NCBI RefSeq assembly: GCF_900107015.1
Contig: NZ_FNOI01000008.1
Span: 62,001-126,000 of the forward strand
DNA: 64,000 nt
Origin: Litoreibacter albidus
GTDB lineage: Bacteria; Pseudomonadota; Alphaproteobacteria; Rhodobacterales; Rhodobacteraceae
Direction of reading: 5' to 3'
The notes under the pieces are model-generated. The model was not told the origin of the DNA. It ran no database searches and was given only the letters and a program-made list of their open reading frames with translations. This document shows positions 24,341-32,917 of the stretch, one piece after another. Numbering within the stretch: position 1 is the stretch's first letter; each line of letters begins with the position of its first letter. The position numbers were made by a program, and so were the translations under genes.

Positions 24341-25633
24341 ATGACGCAAGACGACACCTCACCCTCTGGCCTTCATGCCCGCCGTGCCGCGGTTCAACTG
24401 CTGCGGGGCGTGTTGGAGGAAAAGGAACAGCTGTCCGTGCTGCTCGGCAGTGGCGTGCTGGACCGGCTGCAGCCCGCCGACCGCGCGCGGGCGCAGCGTT
24501 TGGCGACGACGACCCTGCGTGAGCTGGGGCGGGCCGATGTGGTGATCTCGCAATTCGTCGAGAAGATGCCGCCGGATGTGGCGCTGAATATTCTGCGCCT
24601 TGCCGTGGTGGAGCTATGTGTCGAGGGCGAGGCCCCGCACGGTGTTGTGGATAGCGCCGTGAACCTGATGAAGCGCTCTGGCCGTTCCCCGCGGATGGCG
24701 GGACTGGCGAATGCCGTGCTGCGCAAGGTTGCCACCGAAGGCCCGCAGATGTGGGCGGATATCCCCGCGTCGCCCATGCCCAAGTGGCTGCGCCCGCGTG
24801 TGGTGCATTTGTTTGACGAGGCCACCGTGCAAGGCATTGAGGCCGCGCATCTGGCAGGCGCACCGTTGGATATTACCCTGCGCGATGAGTCCAAGGCCGA
24901 CTACTGGGCCGAACAGCTTGGCGCGGAGGTGCTGCCGACGGGTTCCCTGCGGGGAACCGGCTCTGTGCAAGTGACTGAATTACCTGGGTTCTCTGAAGGG
25001 GCGTGGTGGATTCAAGACGCCGCCGCCGCGATGGCCGCGCGGATGCTTGACGCCCAAAAGGGCGAGCAGGTGCTGGATATGTGCGCCGCACCGGGGGGCA
25101 AAACCATGCAACTTGCGGCGACGGGGGCGGAGGTCACCGCGCTGGATATCTCTGCCGACCGGATGGCGTGGGTGGAGGAAAACCTGCAACGCACGGGCCT
25201 CACCGCGAAACTGATGGTGGAGGACGCGCTGAACGCGCCGGACGATATTTTATACGATGCAATCTTGCTGGATGCGCCCTGTTCGGCCACCGGCACGATC
25301 CGCCGTCATCCCGACCTGCCCTATGTCAAGGACGGGACGCAGCTGAGCGAACTTTTTGCGCTGCAAGCTGATATGATCGACACGGCGGTTGGCCTTCTGA
25401 AGCCGGGCGGTCGGCTGGTGTTCTGCACCTGCTCGTTGCTGTTCGACGAGGGGGAACGTCAGGCCAAAACCGCTATGGCACGGCATGGTTTGACCGAGAT
25501 CGAGACCAATCTGAAAGGCGTGGAGCCTGCGTGGCGCAGCCGCGTTGGCGGGCTTCGACTGTCGCCAAGCTACTGGGCAGACCGTGGCGGAATGGACGGC
25601 TTTTTCATGATTGCGATGCGCAAACCTGAATAA
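24341..25633 (+). CDS. rsmB: 16S rRNA m5C methyltransferase, RsmB/Sun family
   Basis: The 430 aa protein has an N-terminal NusB-like helical domain (about residues 1-140) and a SAM-dependent methyltransferase domain with VLDMCAAPGGKTMQLA (cofactor loop), DAPCSATGTIRRHPDL and FCTCSLLFDEGE; the two cysteines in these motifs are the release and nucleophile residues of RNA m5C enzymes. It methylates a cytosine in 16S rRNA. AAGGAGA is placed well for ATG 24341; the in-frame ATG at 24323 overlaps that site. The heparinase gene follows almost at once. Confidence 0.92.
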   Translation: MTQDDTSPSGLHARRAAVQLLRGVLEEKEQLSVLLGSGVLDRLQPADRARAQRLATTTLRELGRADVVISQFVEKMPPDVALNILRLAVVELCVEGEAPHGVVDSAVNLMKRSGRSPRMAGLANAVLRKVATEGPQMWADIPASPMPKWLRPRVVHLFDEATVQGIEAAHLAGAPLDITLRDESKADYWAEQLGAEVLPTGSLRGTGSVQVTELPGFSEGAWWIQDAAAAMAARMLDAQKGEQVLDMCAAPGGKTMQLAATGAEVTALDISADRMAWVEENLQRTGLTAKLMVEDALNAPDDILYDAILLDAPCSATGTIRRHPDLPYVKDGTQLSELFALQADMIDTAVGLLKPGGRLVFCTCSLLFDEGERQAKTAMARHGLTEIETNLKGVEPAWRSRVGGLRLSPSYWADRGGMDGFFMIAMRKPE

Positions 25634-25636
25634 TCG

Positions 25637-27448
25637 GTGACAGGTCTGCTTGCTCCGCGTAGATTCGCGGACAAAAGAAGCAGACGAAAAGTCGGTGATA
25701 TGGGCATTGAGGCTAAAGTCGCACCATCCTTGGGGATGGAGCGCAACATTACATTTATGGACAAGGTGCATGCACGGCTGAGTGCCATGGGTGCGCAGGC
25801 AACGGGTTTTGTCTCGCAGCCGGAACCCCGCACGATTGGCTCCTTCGCCAAGGGCAAGCAACTGGCGGCGGGGAACTTCCAGTTCGGCGGGCATCTGGTG
25901 CAGGCAGAGGGGCGTTCCCTTTGGGAGATCACACCGCCCGACGCGATGTATGAGGCGGAGCTGAACGGCTTCACGTGGCTGGATGATCTGGCCGCCGTCG
26001 GGGACCGCGCGTCGCGGCTGATGGCGCAGGCATGGGTTAACGAATGGATTGACCGCTTTGGCCGTGGGCGCGGGCTTGGCTGGTCACCGGACCTGACGGG
26101 CCGCAGGCTGATCCGCTGGATCAACCACGCTTTGTTCTTGATGAACGGGCAAACGCCCGAGACCAACGACATCTACTACAAATCCTTGGCGCATCAGACG
26201 GCCTATCTTGGGCGGCGCTGGTCGGTGGCGTCGCGCGGGTTGCCGCGCTTCGAGGCGCTGACGGGGCTTTTGTATTCCTCGCTGAGCCTGAGCGGCATGG
26301 AGCGGTTCGCGACGCCGTCGACGAATGCCCTTGCGCGCGAATGCGCGGATCAGATTGACGCGGAGGGGGGGATTCCCACCCGAAACCCCGAAGAATTGCT
26401 GGAAGTGTTCACGTTGCTCACATGGGCCGCAGCGGCGCTGCGCGAGGCGGGGCGCACCCCGTTGCCCGCGCATTTGGATGCCATAGAGCGTATCGCGCCA
26501 ACCCTGCGTGCGCTTCGCCATGCCGACGGTGGCTTGGCGCGGTTCCACGGCGGTGGGCGCGGTTTGGAAGGGCGGCTGGATCACGCATTGGCGTATTCCG
26601 GTGTGAAGGCGGCGCAGTCGCGTGGTTTGGTCATGGGCTACGCGCGGATGTCCGGCGGGCGCACCAGCGTTGTGATGGACGCTAGCGCACCGCCCGCACG
26701 CAACGTGTCGCGCACGGCGCACGCAAGCACCTTGGCGTTCGAGTTAACATCGGGGCGCCGCGCGCTGATCGTGAACTGCGGCTCCGGCGCACCGTTCGGT
26801 GCGGAGTGGCGCAGGGCGGGGCGGGCGACACCGTCGCATTCAACGCTGTCCATTGATGGTGTGTCCTCGGCCAAGCTGACGGCGCAACTGCACGGCGAGT
26901 TCCTGACTTCCGGCCCTTTGAAGGTGACGGAGCAACGCACGGTCAGCGAAAGCGGCCACGAGATTATCACCAGCCACGACAGCTATTGCGCAGAATACGG
27001 TCTGACCCACGTGCGCAAAATGGACCTCAGCCTTGATGGGCGCAGGGTAACCGGAGAGGACACGCTGGCCGCGCTGTCCGACCCCGACCGCGTGCGGTTC
27101 GAGGCGCATATGAACAAGGTTTCGCTGCAAGGCGTGCCCTATTCGATCCGCTTTCACCTGCATCCAGAGGTCGACGCATCGCTTGATATGGGCGGGACCG
27201 CGATCTCGCTTGCCTTAAAAAGTGGCGAAATCTGGGTGTTCAAACCATCGTTTTCCGCGAAAATGACGATTGAACCCAGTGTTTATCTGGAAAAAGGGCG
27301 ATTAAAGCCCCGTGCGTCCAAACAGATCGTTTTATCCGCGCGCGTGATGGAGTATGCGAGCCAGGTCAGCTGGTCATTGGCCAAAGCGCAAGACACGCCG
27401 TCTTACCTGCGCGATGTGGATGAGGACCTTGAGCTGGCGCTGAACTGA
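25637..27448 (+). CDS. Heparinase II/III family protein
   Basis: This protein of up to 603 aa has an alpha-helical N-terminal toroid-like domain (about residues 40-330), with WVNEWIDRFGRGRGLGWSPD and RRLIRWINHALFL, and a C-terminal beta-sandwich of the heparinase II/III type (about 340-600), with HASTLAFELTSGRRALIVNCG and THSTLSID-like blocks. Related enzymes are polysaccharide lyases, but the substrate of the widespread alphaproteobacterial rsmB/purH-linked form is unknown and no signal peptide is evident. GTG 25637 lies three bases after rsmB; ATG 25700 is an equally likely start and neither has a good ribosome site. It is co-transcribed with rsmB and probably purH. Confidence 0.85.
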   Translation: MTGLLAPRRFADKRSRRKVGDMGIEAKVAPSLGMERNITFMDKVHARLSAMGAQATGFVSQPEPRTIGSFAKGKQLAAGNFQFGGHLVQAEGRSLWEITPPDAMYEAELNGFTWLDDLAAVGDRASRLMAQAWVNEWIDRFGRGRGLGWSPDLTGRRLIRWINHALFLMNGQTPETNDIYYKSLAHQTAYLGRRWSVASRGLPRFEALTGLLYSSLSLSGMERFATPSTNALARECADQIDAEGGIPTRNPEELLEVFTLLTWAAAALREAGRTPLPAHLDAIERIAPTLRALRHADGGLARFHGGGRGLEGRLDHALAYSGVKAAQSRGLVMGYARMSGGRTSVVMDASAPPARNVSRTAHASTLAFELTSGRRALIVNCGSGAPFGAEWRRAGRATPSHSTLSIDGVSSAKLTAQLHGEFLTSGPLKVTEQRTVSESGHEIITSHDSYCAEYGLTHVRKMDLSLDGRRVTGEDTLAALSDPDRVRFEAHMNKVSLQGVPYSIRFHLHPEVDASLDMGGTAISLALKSGEIWVFKPSFSAKMTIEPSVYLEKGRLKPRASKQIVLSARVMEYASQVSWSLAKAQDTPSYLRDVDEDLELALN

Positions 27449-27477
27449 CCTCTGCTGCTTGAGCTTTAAGGACTGCT

Positions 27478-29064
27478 ATGACCGATCTCGTTCCCGTGCG
27501 CCGCGCGCTGCTTTCTGTATCCGATAAAACTGGCCTGATTGACTTCGCCCGTGCCTTGGCGGGCCACGGTGTAGAGCTTCTCTCGACGGGCGGCACCGCT
27601 GCCGCGATCCGCGACGCGGGGCTGGACGTGAAAGATGTGTCCGAGGTTACGGGTTTCCCAGAGATGATGGATGGCCGCGTAAAGACGCTGCACCCGATTG
27701 TGCACGGCGGATTGCTGGCGCTGCGCGACAACGAGGGGCACGTGGGCTCTATGAAAGAACACAGCATTGACGCGATCGACCTGCTGGTGGTGAACCTCTA
27801 CCCGTTTGAAGAAACCGTGGCCAAAGGTGCCGACTACGCGACGTGCATCGAGAACATCGACATTGGCGGCCCTGCGATGCTGCGTTCTGCGGCGAAGAAC
27901 CACCAGTTTGTGAACGTCGTCACCGACGTGCAGGACTACGACGCCGTGCTGGCCGAGATGAACGCCCAAGACGGTGCGACGTCCTACGCCTTCCGCCAGC
28001 GCTTGGCGCTGACGGCCTATTCGCGCACTGCGGCCTACGACACGGCCGTGTCGGGTTGGATGGCTGGCGCATTGGGTGAGACGCCGCGCCGCAAGTCCTT
28101 TGCCGGCACCATCGCGCAAACACTGCGCTACGGCGAGAACCCACACCAAGAGGCCGCGTTCTACACCGACGGCTCCGCCCGTCCGGGTGTGGCGACGGCC
28201 AAGCAGCACCAAGGCAAAGAGCTGTCTTACAACAACATCAACGACACCGACGCCGCGTTTGAACTGGTGGCCGAATTCGACCCCAAGGACGGCCCCGCTG
28301 TGGCGATCATCAAGCACGCCAACCCATGCGGCGTAGCGCGTGGCGCGACGGTGGCGGAAGCCTACAACAAAGCGTTCGAGTGCGATCAGACATCTGCGTT
28401 CGGCGGTATCATCGCGGTGAACCAGCCGCTGGACGGGGCCACGGCAGAGGCGATTAGCGGCATCTTCACCGAAGTCGTTATCGCGCCAGGCGCGGACGAC
28501 GATGCGCGCGCGATCTTCGCCAAAAAGAAAAACCTGCGTTTGCTGACGACGAACGGCCTGCCTGATCCGGTGGCCGCCGCCCTGACCGTGCGCCAAGTGT
28601 CCGGCGGGCTGTTGGTGCAGGACAAAGACAACGGCCGTATCATGGCGGATGACTTGAAGGTCGTGACCAAACGCGCCCCGACCGAGCAGGAACTTGCCGA
28701 CATGCTGTTTGCATGGCGCGTGGCCAAACACGTCAAATCCAACGCCATCGTTTACGTCAAAGACGGCGCAACGGTTGGTATCGGCGCGGGGCAGATGAGC
28801 CGCGTTGACAGCTCCCGCATTGCGGCGCGCAAGGCGCAGGACGTGGCAGAGCTGTTGAAGCTGACAGAGCCGCGCACCATCGGGTCCGCCGTGGCGTCTG
28901 ATGCGTTCTTCCCGTTTGCGGACGGTTTGCAAACCGCCGCAGAGGCCGGTGCGACGGCGCTGATCCAACCGGGCGGCTCCATGCGGGACGACGAAGTTAT
29001 TGCAGCAGCGGACGAGTTGGGGTTGGCCATGGTCTTCACCGGCATGCGTCACTTCCGGCACTAA
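27478..29064 (+). CDS. purH: Bifunctional AICAR formyltransferase / IMP cyclohydrolase
   Basis: The 528 aa enzyme has an N-terminal MGS-like cyclohydrolase domain ([27 protein letters not shown]) and a C-terminal transformylase domain ([30 protein letters not shown]). It performs the last two steps of purine synthesis, using 10-formyl-tetrahydrofolate. Its length is normal. It follows the heparinase gene by 29 bases and lspA starts two bases after its stop, so a shared transcript is likely. Confidence 0.98.
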   Translation: MTDLVPVRRALLSVSDKTGLIDFARALAGHGVELLSTGGTAAAIRDAGLDVKDVSEVTGFPEMMDGRVKTLHPIVHGGLLALRDNEGHVGSMKEHSIDAIDLLVVNLYPFEETVAKGADYATCIENIDIGGPAMLRSAAKNHQFVNVVTDVQDYDAVLAEMNAQDGATSYAFRQRLALTAYSRTAAYDTAVSGWMAGALGETPRRKSFAGTIAQTLRYGENPHQEAAFYTDGSARPGVATAKQHQGKELSYNNINDTDAAFELVAEFDPKDGPAVAIIKHANPCGVARGATVAEAYNKAFECDQTSAFGGIIAVNQPLDGATAEAISGIFTEVVIAPGADDDARAIFAKKKNLRLLTTNGLPDPVAAALTVRQVSGGLLVQDKDNGRIMADDLKVVTKRAPTEQELADMLFAWRVAKHVKSNAIVYVKDGATVGIGAGQMSRVDSSRIAARKAQDVAELLKLTEPRTIGSAVASDAFFPFADGLQTAAEAGATALIQPGGSMRDDEVIAAADELGLAMVFTGMRHFRH

Positions 29065-29066
29065 TC

Positions 29067-29546
29067 ATGCGGGTGATGCTTCTTACAGCGCTGGCTGCGT
29101 TCGGCATTGATCAACTGTCCAAATGGGCAGTTGTTCATAAACTGAACCTGATCGAGGTGCGCTCCATCGACGTGCTTCCCCCCTTGCTGAACTTTCGCAT
29201 GGGGTGGAACACAGGTATCAACTTTGGCCTGCTGTCCGACAATCCGGAGTTTATGCGGGTCGCGTTGGTGGTGTTTGCGATTGTTGTGTCCGGCTTTTTG
29301 CTGTGGTGGGGCAACCGCAATCTGGGGCGTGTGATCACGCGCATGGGCGCGGGTGCGATCATCGGCGGGGCGCTGGCGAATGCGCTGGACCGCGTCATCT
29401 ATGGTGCGGTGGCGGACTTTTTGAACATCTCGTGCTGCGGGATCAATAACCCCTATACCTTCAATATCGCTGATATTTTCATCTTTGCGGGTGCGTTTGC
29501 CCTTGTCGCATTTGACGACACCAAGGGTGAGCAGGCGGCGGGATAA
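29067..29546 (+). CDS. lspA: Lipoprotein signal peptidase (signal peptidase II)
   Basis: The 159 aa membrane protein has four hydrophobic segments and the two catalytic aspartates of LspA: Asp108 in GALANALDRV and Asp117 in GAVADFLNI. It cleaves the signal peptides of prolipoproteins after lipid attachment in the inner membrane. The ATG is two bases after the purH stop. The next gene encodes a lipoprotein, a likely client. Confidence 0.95.
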   Translation: MRVMLLTALAAFGIDQLSKWAVVHKLNLIEVRSIDVLPPLLNFRMGWNTGINFGLLSDNPEFMRVALVVFAIVVSGFLLWWGNRNLGRVITRMGAGAIIGGALANALDRVIYGAVADFLNISCCGINNPYTFNIADIFIFAGAFALVAFDDTKGEQAAG

Positions 29547-29615
29547 ATAAGCCTCGTGACGACCGCGCTAGATTGCGCTAAAACGGCTTCAAAAGAAGAG
29601 CAGGAGTGGTCTTTC

Positions 29616-30134
29616 ATGCAACGCAAAGCGATGGTCCTATTCGGGATGGTCTGTGCCGCACTGGTACTGTCGGCGTGCGACCGGAACAAACAGCCGGTCC
29701 TGCTCAACGTCAAATCCAACCAAGAAGGCGGCCCTGACGAATTCGCGGTGCTGCCCTCCAAGCCGCTGACGCTGCCTGACAGCTTCGCCGCATTGCCTGC
29801 GCCCACCAAGGGCGGAAGCAACCGCACCGACGTGACCCCGCTGCAAGATGCGGTCGTGGCGCTGGGCGGAAACCCGAACGGCGGGATCAACGATGGCGGC
29901 TTGGTAAACTACGCCTCGCGCTTTGGCATATCGCCCAACATCCGTGGTGAGCTTGCCGCCGAAGATCTGGAATTCCGCCGCAAGAATGATGGCCGTGTTC
30001 TGGAGCGTTTGTTCAACGTGAACGTCTACTACAAGGCGTACCGCAAACAGTCGCTGGACCAATATGCCGAGCTTGAGCGCCTGCGCCGTCTTGGCGTGCG
30101 GACCAACTCTGCCCCGCCTGAGGGCGCTGAGTAA
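29616..30134 (+). CDS. DUF3035-family lipoprotein
   Basis: The 172 aa protein starts with a lipoprotein signal (MQRKAMVLFGMVCAALVLSAC) whose lipobox LSAC gives Cys21 as the acylation site. The mature part contains the DUF3035 pattern, with PDEFAVLPSKPLTLPDSFAA and a proline-rich start followed by a helical C-terminus. The family is typical of alphaproteobacteria and has been linked to outer-membrane protein assembly (BamF-like); I treat that as possible only. GGAG lies before ATG 29616; the longer frame from 29556 is unlikely. It sits between lspA and two M16 peptidase genes. Confidence 0.85.
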   Translation: MQRKAMVLFGMVCAALVLSACDRNKQPVLLNVKSNQEGGPDEFAVLPSKPLTLPDSFAALPAPTKGGSNRTDVTPLQDAVVALGGNPNGGINDGGLVNYASRFGISPNIRGELAAEDLEFRRKNDGRVLERLFNVNVYYKAYRKQSLDQYAELERLRRLGVRTNSAPPEGAE

Positions 30135-30222
30135 GCGGGCTGGTCACAAGGTCGTGGCCTAGCTTGTATTCCTCGCTGCACGTGCCATGTTTTCATTAGA
30201 TGTGATTTTCAAAGGGATGCTT

Positions 30223-31566
30223 ATGCGCCGTCTAATTGCTTGTCTGATTGCCCCCGTCATGATGGCCCTTCCTGCCGCAGCGGCCGAGAAAGTAACAACA
30301 TTCACGCTCGACAATGGCATGCAGGCGGTTGTGCTTGAGGACCACCGTGCGCCGGTTGTTGTGCATATGCTGTGGTACAAAGCGGGCGCGGCTGACGAGG
30401 CCCCCGGCGTGTCCGGCATCGCGCACTTCCTAGAGCATTTGCTATTCAAGGCGACGGACAAGATGGAGGCGGGTGAGTTCTCTGCCGTGGTGGAAGCCAA
30501 CGGTGGATCGGACAACGCGTTCACCTCTTGGGATTACACGGCCTACCACCAGCGCATCGCCGCCGACCGGTTGGAACTGATGATGCAGATGGAAGCCGAC
30601 AGGATGCGCAACATCCGGCTGACCGAAGAGGACGTAGAGACAGAGCGCAAGGTGATCCTTGAGGAGCGCGCGCAGCGCACCGACAGCGATCCGGGTGCCC
30701 TGTTCAGCGAGCAGCGCAATGCGGCGCAGTATCTGAACCACCCTTACGGCATCCCGATCATCGGCTGGCGCCACGAGATGGAAAAGCTGAGCCGCGAGGA
30801 CGCCTTGGCGTTTTACCAGAAATACTATGCGCCGAACGCCGCTGTGCTGATTGTTGCGGGGGACGTGGATCCGTTGGAGGTCGAAGCGCTGGCGAAGAAA
30901 TACTATGGCCCGTTGGAGCCGACCGTTGGCCTGCCAGAGCGCGAACGCCCCGCGGAGCCACCGCAACGCGCGGAGCGGCGCATCGTTTATGAAGACCCGC
31001 AAGTGGCGCAACCCTATGTGATCCGCAGCTACACCGCCCCCGAACGGGACGCGGGCGCGCAGGAGACAGCCGCCGCGCTGACCGTGCTGGCCGAAATCCT
31101 TGGCGGCACCGGCCAGACATCGGTGCTGGGCCGCGCGTTGCAGTTCGAAAGCAACAAGGCGGTTTATACCGCCGCGTATTATTCTGGCGTGAACTACGAC
31201 GACACAACGTTTGGCATGTTCATGGTGCCCGCCCCCGGCCTGAGCTTGCAAGAGGGCGAGGACGAGATGGACGCCGTGGTGGCGCAATTCCTGAAGGACG
31301 GCGTGGACGCGGATCATTTGGCGCGCGTGAAGTCGCAAATCCGCGCGTCGCTGATCTACGGACAGGATGACGTGGCCTCCCTTGGTCGCGAATACGGCGC
31401 GGCGCTGACATCGGGGCTGACCGTGCAAGACGTGCAGGACTGGCCCAAGATTTTGGATGCTGTGACCGAAGATGACGTGATGGCAGCCGCCCGTATGGTG
31501 TTTGACCGCAAGAACGCGGTGACCGGCTGGTTCCGCAAGCCTATGACCGAAGAGGTGTCCCAATGA
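30223..31566 (+). CDS. M16-family zinc peptidase, catalytic member
   Basis: The 447 aa protein has a signal peptide (MRRLIACLIAPVMMALPAAAA) and the inverted zinc motif HFLEH (His68, Glu71, His72), with a downstream glutamate in the ETERKVILEE helix as third ligand. This is the active half of a two-gene pitrilysin-like periplasmic protease. AAAGGGA suits ATG 30223 (30217 is also possible). The stop overlaps the start of the next gene by four bases, so the two subunits are made together. Confidence 0.93.
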   Translation: MRRLIACLIAPVMMALPAAAAEKVTTFTLDNGMQAVVLEDHRAPVVVHMLWYKAGAADEAPGVSGIAHFLEHLLFKATDKMEAGEFSAVVEANGGSDNAFTSWDYTAYHQRIAADRLELMMQMEADRMRNIRLTEEDVETERKVILEERAQRTDSDPGALFSEQRNAAQYLNHPYGIPIIGWRHEMEKLSREDALAFYQKYYAPNAAVLIVAGDVDPLEVEALAKKYYGPLEPTVGLPERERPAEPPQRAERRIVYEDPQVAQPYVIRSYTAPERDAGAQETAAALTVLAEILGGTGQTSVLGRALQFESNKAVYTAAYYSGVNYDDTTFGMFMVPAPGLSLQEGEDEMDAVVAQFLKDGVDADHLARVKSQIRASLIYGQDDVASLGREYGAALTSGLTVQDVQDWPKILDAVTEDDVMAAARMVFDRKNAVTGWFRKPMTEEVSQ

Positions 31567-32870
31567 TCCGCGTAGTTCTAGCCGCCTGTTTCGCGCTGGT
31601 CGCGCTGCCCGCAGCGGCGATTGATATTAAGGAAGTCACCTCCCCCGGTGGGATCAAGGCGTGGCTGGTCGAGGAATCCTCGATCCCGTTCACCGCCTTG
31701 GAAATCCGTTTCAAGGGCGGCGCGTCCTTGGATGCGGAAGGCAAGCGTGGCGCGGCCTATTTGATGTCGGGCCTGCTGGACGAGGGCGCGGCGGAGTTGA
31801 CCTCCACCGAGTTCGCGCTGGCGGCTGAAGAGTTGGCGTTGAAGTACGACTTCGACGTGTTTTCTGACGGCTTTTCTATCTCGGCGCAGTTTCTATCGGA
31901 GAACAGCGGCGAGTCGGTGGAGTTGTTGCGCAAGGCGATCAATGCGCCCCGGTTTGACCAAGACGCCATCGACCGCGTGCGCGGGCAAGTGCTGTCGATC
32001 ATCGCGTCTGACGAAGAAGACCCGAACGACATTGCCAGCAAAACCTTCGCGGCGCTGGCACATGGCGACCACCCGTATGCCACTAAGATTGAAGGCACCG
32101 CAGAGTCTGTAGCGGGGCTAACACGCGACGACCTGATTGCGTCGCATAAAGCGCTTTTGGCACGGGATAGGGTCTATATCGGCGCGGTTGGCGACATCAC
32201 CGCAGAGGAGTTGGGCGTCATGCTCGACATGCTGTTGGGCGACTTACCGACAAGCACGGTTGATCTGCCCGCAGAGGCCCCGTTCTTGCTGGCGGGCGGC
32301 GAGACTGTGGTGGCCTACGACACCCCGCAATCCGTGGCACGGTTCGGGCATGAGGGCATCGCGCGCGATGATCCGGACTTTTTCGCGGCTTATGTGATGA
32401 ACCAAATCCTAGGCTCTGGCGGTTTTGGATCGCGGTTGATGGACGAGGTCCGCGAGAAGCGCGGCCTGACCTACGGGGTCTATTCCTATCTGGCCTCGCG
32501 CGAGCATGTGAACCTGATGATGGGGCAGGTGTCGTCCTCCAATGACCGCGTGGCGGAAGCCATTTCCGTGATCCGCGACGAGTGGGCCAAAATGGCCGAA
32601 AACGGCGTGACGGCGGAGGAGTTGGAGCGGGCGAAAACCTATCTGACAGGCGCCTATCCGCTGCGGTTCGATGGCAACGCGCGGATCGCCAACATTCTGG
32701 CGGCGATGCAATTTGACGAGCTACCGATCGACTACATCGACACGCGCAACGACAAGGTTGAAGCGGTCACGTTGGAGGACATCAAACGCGTGTCCAAGCG
32801 GTTGCTGAAGCCTGAAAACCTGCATTTCGTGGTGGTTGGTCAACCGACCGGATTGGATGCCTCCAACTAG
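31563..32870 (+). CDS. M16-family peptidase-like protein, non-catalytic partner
   Basis: The 435 aa exported protein (signal MIRVVLAACFALVALPAAA) has the M16 fold but no HxxEH: the equivalent stretch reads AAYLMSGLLDEG, so zinc cannot be bound in the usual way. The C-terminal half keeps the family pattern GSGGFGSRLMDEVREKRGLTYGVYS. Two-gene M16 systems consist of one active and one inactive subunit forming the closed chamber, as in mitochondrial processing peptidase. The ATG overlaps the previous stop (ATGA), implying coupled translation. Confidence 0.92.
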   Translation: MIRVVLAACFALVALPAAAIDIKEVTSPGGIKAWLVEESSIPFTALEIRFKGGASLDAEGKRGAAYLMSGLLDEGAAELTSTEFALAAEELALKYDFDVFSDGFSISAQFLSENSGESVELLRKAINAPRFDQDAIDRVRGQVLSIIASDEEDPNDIASKTFAALAHGDHPYATKIEGTAESVAGLTRDDLIASHKALLARDRVYIGAVGDITAEELGVMLDMLLGDLPTSTVDLPAEAPFLLAGGETVVAYDTPQSVARFGHEGIARDDPDFFAAYVMNQILGSGGFGSRLMDEVREKRGLTYGVYSYLASREHVNLMMGQVSSSNDRVAEAISVIRDEWAKMAENGVTAEELERAKTYLTGAYPLRFDGNARIANILAAMQFDELPIDYIDTRNDKVEAVTLEDIKRVSKRLLKPENLHFVVVGQPTGLDASN

Positions 32871-32917
32871 CCAAGTGTCATGGCCGAATCGGGAATCGGC
32901 GTGCTACAATTGGGGGT

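Noticed and set aside
27466-29061. 531 aa open frame opposite purH
   Set aside because: It is an antisense shadow of a clearly recognised enzyme; composition is Arg/His/Val-rich and non-protein-like.
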